This document shows positions 6,093 through 9,894 of a stretch of 9,894 nt of DNA, piece by piece. A program made the translations under genes and the position numbers. Source of the DNA: an uncultured Hyphomicrobiales bacterium (GTDB lineage: Bacteria > Pseudomonadota > Alphaproteobacteria > Rhizobiales > Beijerinckiaceae); assembly GCA_903918155.1 (NCBI GenBank), contig CAIXDD010000242.1, positions 1-9,894 of the forward strand, given 5' to 3'. Under the pieces are notes generated by a model that had not been told where the DNA came from, did no database searches, and saw only the letters and a list, made by a program, of their open reading frames with translations. Numbering within the stretch: position 1 is the first letter of the stretch; every line of letters starts with the position of its first letter.

Positions 6093-7181
6093 TCAGCCCG
6101 GCAGGCGCGGCTTGATATGCGGGCGCAATTCGTCGATCGCCGTCGTGGCCACCACCACGAGCGGCATCGCCAGAAGCGCGCCGAAAAAGCCCCAGAGCCA
6201 TGACCAGAACATGACGGACAGGAAGACGAGAAACGGATTGATCGTGAAACGCGATCCCACGATCCGCGGCGTGACGTAATTGGACTCGACCAGCGCAAGC
6301 AGCGCATAGACGAGCGCCGGCGCCACGCCCCAGGCGACGCCCGGCATGACGACGAGCCCCGCCACGAGCAAGGTCGCCTTCAGGATGACCGGGCCCACGA
6401 GCGGCAGGAAATTGAGCACGAAGGCGACGAAGCCCCAGGCGAGCGGACCGCCCATGCCCAAAGCCCACATGGCGAGCCCTGTGAGCAGGCCCAGGATCGC
6501 ATTGATCGTCGTCACCACGGCGAAATAGCGCAGCAGCGAGGTCTCGATGCCGGAGAAGGCGCGCAGCACGGCGAGCCGGTCCTCGCGCTCATGAAAACGC
6601 ATCGCAAGCCGGTTGCGGAACTCGACGCGCCCCGCCAGAAAGAACACGAGCGAGAACACGAAGACGATCAGCTGCGTGAAGGCGGGCGTCGCCATGGCGA
6701 GCGCGCCGGCGAGCATTTTCGCGCTGTCTTTCTCCTGCACGACCACCGCGCCTGGCGTCTGCTGCGCGCCGATCTGCAGAAGCCGTTCGAGGGGCTGCTG
6801 CAGGAAGGAGAATTTTTCTTGCAGCGTGCGGGCCAGCTCCGGCGCGCGCGCGATCCAGTCGCTGATCGCCGGCGCCACGGCTGAAATGACCGCCGTCAGC
6901 ACGCCGCCCAGCAGCAGCAGGACGGCCGAATAGGTGACGAAGGGCGGCACGCCGTAATCGCGCATCCGGTCCGCCGTCGGTCCCAGAATGAGCCCGATCA
7001 AGGCGCCTGCGGCCAGCGGCAAGGCGATGGCTTTGGAATAGGACAGCGCAGCGATGAGCGCGAAGGCGAAAAGGCCGATCAACGAGGCGTCGGCGAGCCG
7101 CCGCAGCAGATCGCGCTCGCCGCGCGAAACCGCATCGGCGCCCGCCTGTTCGCGCGCCGCCTCGCGCTCGGCTGGGTTCAC
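6093..7181 (-). CDS. AI-2E family transporter (TqsA/YdiK/PerM-like membrane protein)
   Basis: A 362-residue polytopic inner-membrane protein of the AI-2E transporter family. Members export or exchange small molecules (TqsA, autoinducer-2) or ions (some act as Na+/H+ antiporters); the substrate here is unknown. Membrane segments lie at about 32-67 (two helices) and 82-104. A soluble amphipathic stretch with [21 protein letters not shown] follows (116-136). Further helices lie at about 160-184, 220-240, 246-280, 283-300 and 315-347. Family landmarks are VFFLAGR (179-185), NFLPLVGP (257-264) and [18 protein letters not shown] (299-316). The start is a GTG whose last two bases and the following A form the stop of the DUF1328 gene (GTGA). 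This gives a 4-nt overlap and translational coupling. No upstream ATG keeps family-like sequence. It is probably transcribed from the EcfG promoter upstream of DUF1328. Confidence 0.88.
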   Translation of the reverse strand: MNPAEREAAREQAGADAVSRGERDLLRRLADASLIGLFAFALIAALSYSKAIALPLAAGALIGLILGPTADRMRDYGVPPFVTYSAVLLLLGGVLTAVISAVAPAISDWIARAPELARTLQEKFSFLQQPLERLLQIGAQQTPGAVVVQEKDSAKMLAGALAMATPAFTQLIVFVFSLVFFLAGRVEFRNRLAMRFHEREDRLAVLRAFSGIETSLLRYFAVVTTINAILGLLTGLAMWALGMGGPLAWGFVAFVLNFLPLVGPVILKATLLVAGLVVMPGVAWGVAPALVYALLALVESNYVTPRIVGSRFTINPFLVFLSVMFWSWLWGFFGALLAMPLVVVATTAIDELRPHIKPRLPG

Positions 7182-7354
7182 GTACGCCGCCGGATCAACC
7201 CGACCACGGCGGAAATGACGAAGAGCACGATGGCGACCCAGAACAACATTTGCGCGCCGCTCATCGCCGTGCCCGCGACCCCGCCAAAGCCCAGAGCAGC
7301 CGCGATCAGCGCCACGATGAGAAACGTCAAAGCCCAATAGAGAAGATTGCCCAT
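7178..7354 (-). CDS. DUF1328 (UPF0391, YtjA-like) small membrane protein
   Basis: A 58-residue hydrophobic protein read directly from the minus strand. It starts [20 protein letters not shown], continues [10 protein letters not shown], and ends in a second helix and a basic tail, VGLIRRRT. Two membrane helices (about 4-23 and 35-53) are joined by the signature [10 protein letters not shown] (21-30), which is diagnostic of DUF1328/YtjA (E. coli YtjA has ALGFGGLAGTA). The biochemical function is unknown; homologues are often in stress regulons. The start is well supported: GGAGG lies 5 nt before the ATG. The TGA overlaps the GTG of the transporter gene in a GTGA junction. An exact EcfG promoter match lies 64-88 nt upstream. 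Confidence 0.92.
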   Translation of the reverse strand: MGNLLYWALTFLIVALIAAALGFGGVAGTAMSGAQMLFWVAIVLFVISAVVGLIRRRT

Positions 7355-7417
7355 GAACGCCTCCGCTTAGCGCGACCGGGTCCGCGCGTACGGGAGCGCG
7401 GCCTTGGGTCCTGCGCC

Positions 7418-7442
7418 AACGCAGGCCCCGCGCGCTTGTTCC
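7418..7442 (-). promoter_or_regulatory. EcfG promoter of the DUF1328/AI-2E operon (exact consensus)
   Basis: On the minus strand, GGAAC (7442-7438), exactly 16 nt, CGTT (7421-7418). This is a full match to the alphaproteobacterial general-stress promoter. The transcript would start near 7411, giving a leader of about 57 nt. The -10 is embedded in an inverted repeat, CCTGCG/CGCAGG (7410-7415 with 7420-7425). The -35 abuts an A-rich 13-nt repeat array. Confidence 0.82.
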
Positions 7443-7493
7443 TGTGCGTTTTCTCTTGCGTCTTTCTCTTGCGCTTTTCTCGACGCGCTTTTT
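7442..7493. repeat. 13-nt degenerate tandem repeat (array 2)
   Basis: Units at 7442-7454 ctgtgcgttttct, 7455-7467 cttgcgtctttct, 7468-7480 cttgcgcttttct and 7481-7493 cgacgcgcttttt. The minus-strand consensus is about AGAAAAGCGCAAG, close to array 1 (CGAACGCGCAAG). A fifth degenerate unit may lie at 7429-7441. The array fills the gap between the phyR stop (7501) and the -35 of the EcfG promoter, and on the minus strand it carries an A-tract in each period. I see no phyR terminator here. Confidence 0.75.
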
Positions 7494-7500
7494 GCGGGCC

Positions 7501-8295
7501 TTAGCCGGGCGCGCCGCTGCGCGCCTTCTCGCCGAAGAACAGGGCCTGGCTTGCAAGGGCCGACACAAGCGAGGGCTGGAACGGCTTGGTGATGAGATAG
7601 GTCGGCTCCGCGCGCTCGCCGGTGAGCAGACGCTCGGGGAAGGCGGTGATGAAGATCACCGGCGCCTGCACGCTGCGCAGCAATTCGTTGACGGCCTCCA
7701 GCCCGGAGCTGCCGTCGGCGAGCTGGATGTCGGCGAGGATGAGCCCGAGCTTCCGTCCCTGCGCAAGCGCAATGGCCTCGCCGTGGGTGCGCGCCACGCC
7801 GACGACCTTATGCCCCAGCTGCTCCATGATGCCTTCAAGGTCCATGGCGATGAGCGGCTCGTCCTCGATGATGAGGACATTCGTGGCGATCTGGTCGGCG
7901 ATCTCCCGTCCCGCCTCGTCGATGAGGGCGCGCACCTCCTCCACGCTCACGCCGAGGATGAGCGCGGTCTCCTTCTCGTCGAAACGCTCCATCGCCAGCA
8001 GCAGGAAGGCGCAGCGGGAGCGTGGCGTCATCGCCTCGATCCGTCGCTGCGGATCGGACGGCTCCGCGACAGGCGCGGACGAATTGTTCACCTCGACGGA
8101 GCGCCAGATCGCGTCGAACAATTTGTAAATGGCGACGCGCGAGGGAAGCTTGCGGTCGAAGACCGACGAATCCTCCAGCAGCGCTTCAAGCACCGAGGTC
8201 ACGTAGGCGTCGCCCGATTGCTGCGAGCCGGTGAGGGCGCGCGCATAACGACGCAGATAAGGCAGATGGGGAGCGAGCTGTTGCGCAATCGACAT
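7501..8295 (-). CDS. phyR: General stress response regulator PhyR (sigma-like domain plus receiver)
   Basis: The anti-anti-sigma response regulator of the alphaproteobacterial general stress response. When phosphorylated it binds NepR through its sigma-like domain and releases EcfG. It has 264 residues, normal for PhyR. The N-terminal EcfG-like domain (about 1-130) starts with LAPHLPYLRRYARALTGSQ (7-25) and includes the sigma-4-like ILGVSVEEVRALIDEA (113-128). The C-terminal receiver (about 138-255) has acidic E144/D145, phospho-acceptor D189 in LILADIQ, T217 in VIFITAF and K237 in LITKPF. All are intact, so it should be phosphorylatable. ATG 8295 is chosen because AAGGAG lies 7 nt upstream and homologues start at this point; the in-frame ATG at 8355 adds 20 unrelated residues. 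It is divergent from nepR-ecfG. No histidine kinase is adjacent. Confidence 0.96.
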   Translation of the reverse strand: MSIAQQLAPHLPYLRRYARALTGSQQSGDAYVTSVLEALLEDSSVFDRKLPSRVAIYKLFDAIWRSVEVNNSSAPVAEPSDPQRRIEAMTPRSRCAFLLLAMERFDEKETALILGVSVEEVRALIDEAGREIADQIATNVLIIEDEPLIAMDLEGIMEQLGHKVVGVARTHGEAIALAQGRKLGLILADIQLADGSSGLEAVNELLRSVQAPVIFITAFPERLLTGERAEPTYLITKPFQPSLVSALASQALFFGEKARSGAPG

Positions 8296-8342
8296 CAGAA
8301 CTCCTTGAAACATATGCAGGGGGCTGGCGCGATGAGCTTGTG

Positions 8343-8371
8343 ACCATATATCCATGCCGGCGCTTATTCAA
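8343..8371 (-). promoter_or_regulatory. Possible housekeeping promoter of phyR
   Basis: On the minus strand, TTGAAT (8371-8366), 17 nt, TATGGT (8348-8343); each hexamer has 4 of 6 matches to the sigma-70 consensus. The start site would be near 8336, about 40 nt before the phyR ATG. Given the degenerate hexamers this is only a candidate. No convincing EcfG site was found for phyR. Confidence 0.25.
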
Positions 8372-8415
8372 TCCGAAACGCACAAGCGCATGCCGCGCAA
8401 AGGATTTCCCTCCAG

Positions 8416-8517
8416 AACCTTTCGCGCAACCTTTCGCGCAAGCCGCCCTCGCATGCCGCCCTCGCAAGCCTCTCTCGCAGGCCTTTCTCAAACGCTTCTC
8501 TCAAAAGCCGTTCTGCG
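8416..8517. repeat. 12-13-nt degenerate tandem repeat, eight units (array 3)
   Basis: Units start at 8416, 8428, 8440, 8453, 8466, 8479, 8492 and 8505. The first two (aacctttcgcgc) are identical. The next two, aagccgccctcgc and atgccgccctcgc, differ at one base. The later ones (aagcctctctcgc, aggcctttctcaa, acgcttctctcaa, aagccgttctgcg) drift progressively. The period shifts from 12 to 13 nt after unit two. Read across unit borders, the plus strand shows TTTCGCGCAAG and CCTCGCAAG, the same GCGCAAG-like core seen on the minus strand of arrays 1 and 2. It lies between the divergent phyR and nepR genes. Confidence 0.75.
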
Positions 8518-8706
8518 CCGCTTACGCCCGCCCTCCCGCTTGACGCCTTTAAAAGCGGCGCGCCAGCGGCTCCTGCTCCGCTTTCTCAACGCTTTCGCCC
8601 CGTCGCCCCCGTTGAATGTGAGGATCACTTGAACCATCATGTATCACAAGCGCAGGCCGCAACCTCCTGCGACATCAGCCATCGCCGCTGCAAGGGGCTC
8701 TGATCG

Positions 8707-8913
8707 ATGACAAGAAAACAGTCTCAAGCCGAAGTTGAGAAAAAAGAGGAAGATCTTCAGATCGACGAACATATCCAGCGGCGCATCGGCGCCAAGCTGC
8801 GCAGCTATTACGACGAATTGCTCAACGAGCCGATCCCAGACAAGTTCATCGAATTGCTCGTGAAGCTCGATGAGAAGGAACGGGCCGACGAGCCGAAGGA
8901 CCCGCAATCGTGA
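8707..8913 (+). CDS. nepR: Anti-sigma factor NepR
   Basis: A small (68-residue) anti-sigma factor that sequesters EcfG and is itself captured by phosphorylated PhyR. The conserved core is IGAKLRSYYDELLNEPIPDK (27-46) followed by FIELLVKLDEKE (47-58). This matches the NepR signature, with two helices joined by the EPIPD turn. The N-terminal 25 residues are charged and probably disordered, as is usual. ATG 8707 has AAGGGG 9 nt upstream. The TGA overlaps the GTG start of ecfG (GTGA), so the anti-sigma and sigma factors are translationally coupled, as expected for a pair whose ratio matters. Confidence 0.95.
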   Translation: MTRKQSQAEVEKKEEDLQIDEHIQRRIGAKLRSYYDELLNEPIPDKFIELLVKLDEKERADEPKDPQS

Positions 8914-9464
8914 ACGGTCCCGTGAACGATCGCGCTGAATTCACAGCCGGCCTGATGAAGGCCCTGCCCTCCTTGCGCGCCTTTGCGATTTCGCTGAGCG
9001 GTCGCGCCGAACGCGCCGACGATCTCGTGCAGGACACATTGATGCGCGCCTGGGCCAATGCGGATTCCTTCCAGCCCGGCACCAATCTCAATGCATGGCT
9101 CTTCACAATCCTGCGCAATCTGTTTCATTCGGAATATCGCAAGCGCCGACGCGAGGTTCAGGACGAAGACGGCGCCTATGCCGCGCGCCTGTCCGTGCAG
9201 GCCTCGCAGGACGCCCATCTCGACGTGCAGGATTTTCGGCTTGCGCTGGAATCCCTGCCGCCCGATCAGCGCGAAGCGCTGTTGCTGGTCGGCGCCTCGG
9301 GCTTCTCCTACGAGGAGGCGGCGGAGATCTGCCAATGCGCCGTGGGCACGATCAAGAGCCGCGTCAACCGCGCGCGCACGAAGCTCGCGGAGATCCTTTC
9401 CATCGACGGGCCGGAGGATCTGTCGGGCGCGGGCAAGAGCAGCGTGACGGCGCACGGAGCCTGA
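8910..9464 (+). CDS. ecfG: ECF sigma factor EcfG (general stress response sigma factor)
   Basis: The effector sigma factor of the general stress response; it directs RNA polymerase to GGAAC-N16/17-CGTT promoters. It has 184 residues. Region 2 (about 15-85) includes ADDLVQDTLMRAW (36-48), NAWLFTILRNLFHSEYRKRR (61-80) and the following EVQDEDG. Region 4 (about 108-160) includes LESLPPDQREALLLVG (113-128), the helix-turn-helix YEEAAEICQCAVGTIKSRVN (134-153) and RAR. Both domains are complete. The start is the GTG overlapping the nepR stop; AAGGA (8895-8899) is the likely ribosome site. A second GTG at 8922 would remove only four residues. The short tail after about 165 (Gly/Ser/Ala-rich) is not conserved. 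An intrinsic terminator follows, closing the nepR-ecfG operon. Confidence 0.96.
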   Translation: MNGPVNDRAEFTAGLMKALPSLRAFAISLSGRAERADDLVQDTLMRAWANADSFQPGTNLNAWLFTILRNLFHSEYRKRRREVQDEDGAYAARLSVQASQDAHLDVQDFRLALESLPPDQREALLLVGASGFSYEEAAEICQCAVGTIKSRVNRARTKLAEILSIDGPEDLSGAGKSSVTAHGA

Positions 9465-9500
9465 CGCTCACGCCAGCGCATGCGCGCAAGAGTCCCGATC

Positions 9501-9526
9501 AAGCCCGCGCCTCGCGCGGGCTTTTT
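9501..9526 (+). terminator. Intrinsic terminator of nepR-ecfG
   Basis: AAGCCCGCGC (9501-9510), loop CTC, GCGCGGGCTT (9514-9523), then continued T to 9526. This is a perfect 10-bp GC-rich stem with a tight loop and a U-tract, 37 nt after the ecfG stop. It separates ecfG from the csbD promoter that begins at 9549. Confidence 0.9.
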
Positions 9527-9548
9527 CATATGGCCCGCGGCGCGCCCC

Positions 9549-9573
9549 GGAACCAAGCGAAAATTGTGCGGTT
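9549..9573 (+). promoter_or_regulatory. EcfG promoter of the csbD-family gene
   Basis: GGAAC (9549-9553), 16 nt, GGTT (9570-9573). The -35 is perfect and the -10 has one mismatch (G for C) to GGAAC-N16/17-CGTT. The transcript would start near 9580, leaving a leader of about 69 nt. It sits just after the ecfG terminator, so the downstream gene has its own stress promoter. Confidence 0.72.
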
Positions 9574-9648
9574 GAAGCCGAAGATCGTCCGCAGGTCGCC
9601 ACGCGGCGCTCGAACGTCTCCGCCATCCGAAACAGGAAAGGCACGCCC

Positions 9649-9858
9649 ATGAATTGGGACATCATCGAAGGCAATTGGAAACAGCTCAAGGGAAACCTGA
9701 AGGAGAAATGGGGCAAGCTCACCGACGACGATTTCGACCGCATGAGCGGCAAGAAGGACGAGCTGGCCGGCAAGATTCAGGAACGCTACGGCCTCGCGAA
9801 AGAAGACGCCGAACGCGAAATCGACGATTGGGCGAAGCAGCAGAAAGATCTGACCTGA
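9649..9858 (+). CDS. CsbD-family stress protein
   Basis: A 69-residue, highly charged, soluble CsbD-like protein. It starts with the family signature MNWDIIEGNWKQLKGNLKEK (1-20). WGKLTDDDF (21-29) and GKKDELAGKIQERYG (34-48) follow, with a final DDWAKQQ (59-65). CsbD proteins are small, hydrophilic and induced by general stress (sigma B in Bacillus, EcfG/RpoE2-type factors in Alphaproteobacteria); the molecular role is unknown. The start is supported by AGGAAAGG about 8 nt upstream and by the canonical N-terminus. The EcfG promoter at 9549-9573 makes it a likely direct member of the regulon encoded next door. Confidence 0.95.
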   Translation: MNWDIIEGNWKQLKGNLKEKWGKLTDDDFDRMSGKKDELAGKIQERYGLAKEDAEREIDDWAKQQKDLT

Positions 9859-9871
9859 GCCCTCGGCCACA

Positions 9872-9893
9872 GGCGCGCGCAGCGCCGCGCGCC
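9872..9893 (+). terminator. Probable csbD terminator hairpin, cut by the window edge
   Basis: GGCGCGCG (9872-9879) pairs with CGCGCGCC (9886-9893) around a 6-nt loop, 13 nt after the csbD stop. The window ends one base later, so the presence of a U-tract cannot be checked. Confidence 0.4.
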
Positions 9894-9894
9894 C

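Larger units (their letters stand above)
8296..8706. other. 411-nt divergent intergenic region between phyR and nepR
   Basis: Holds the phyR leader and its Shine-Dalgarno (AAGGAG on the minus strand), a possible sigma-70 site (8343-8371), the 12-13-nt repeat array (8416-8517), and the nepR leader with AAGGGG at 8692-8697. The segment from about 8518 to 8690 shows no clear element except a weak EcfG-like TGAAC-N16-CGCA (8630-8654). ORFs crossing the region have repeat-derived composition and no supporting start signals. Confidence 0.6.

Noticed and set aside
7182..7568. N-terminal extension of the AI-2E-type transporter frame
   Set aside because: The extension is Arg-rich, overlaps DUF1328 and the EcfG promoter, and lacks homology-like sequence. 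The GTG at 7181 fits coupling and the family start.
7444..8343. Plus-strand ORF of 299 codons opposite phyR
   Set aside because: Shadow of the unmistakable PhyR frame on the other strand.
8296..8355. Upstream in-frame ATG for phyR (20 extra residues)
   Set aside because: PhyR proteins begin at the MSIAQQLAPHLPYL position, which has a good Shine-Dalgarno (AAGGAG).
8491..8514. AGAAC-N15-CGTT on the minus strand as an EcfG promoter for phyR
   Set aside because: The spacer is one or two bases short, the -35 has a mismatch, and the site lies inside the repeat array far (about 190 nt) from the gene.
8354..8632. Plus-strand ORF of 92 codons over the array in the phyR-nepR gap
   Set aside because: Its sequence is generated by the 12-13-nt repeats; no ribosome site or domain.
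8808..9455. Minus-strand ORF (215 codons) opposite nepR-ecfG
   Set aside because: Shadow of the conserved NepR and EcfG frames.

Overview
The window is GC-rich and reads as an alphaproteobacterial chromosome segment. The decisive marker is a complete general stress response (GSR) core, PhyR, NepR and EcfG, a system confined to Alphaproteobacteria. A CtrA-type site (TTAA-N7-TTAA) agrees with this. The gene set suggests a member of the Rhizobiales/Hyphomicrobiales, perhaps the Methylocystaceae/Beijerinckiaceae side, but the family cannot be fixed from this sequence alone. No transposase, integrase, CRISPR array, tRNA or rRNA was seen.

Layout. (1) 1-3646 holds an opgG-opgH operon for osmoregulated periplasmic glucan synthesis. 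opgG is cut by the left edge, and the two genes overlap by 13 nt. (2) 3651-3698 is a 12-nt tandem repeat between convergent genes. (3) 3696-4553 (minus) encodes an unrecognised membrane-anchored coiled-coil protein with a TTAA-N7-TTAA site upstream. (4) 4554-4879 is non-coding and carries several hairpins ending in a strong plus-strand terminator with no gene in front of it, so it may be a small RNA. (5) 4880-5842 is a family 2 glycosyltransferase. (6) 5851-9858 is a stress-response block: a small one-TM protein; a DUF1328/AI-2E-type transporter pair on the minus strand; phyR on the minus strand; divergent nepR-ecfG; and a CsbD-family gene.

How the genes work together. In the known pathway, phosphorylated PhyR binds the anti-sigma factor NepR and frees EcfG. 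EcfG then transcribes from promoters of the form GGAAC-N16/17-CGTT. Three such sites can be read in this window, upstream of the DUF1328/AI-2E pair (exact match), the csbD gene (one -10 mismatch) and the small membrane protein (one -35 mismatch). The regulators therefore sit among their probable targets. No sensor kinase gene is present, and I found no good EcfG promoter for phyR or nepR-ecfG.

Points beyond routine annotation: three intergenic 12-13-nt degenerate tandem repeat arrays that share a GCGCAAG-like core; a probable Asp-to-Gln change at the expected GH186 general-acid position of OpgG; the orphan terminator and candidate sRNA; and the CtrA-type site.
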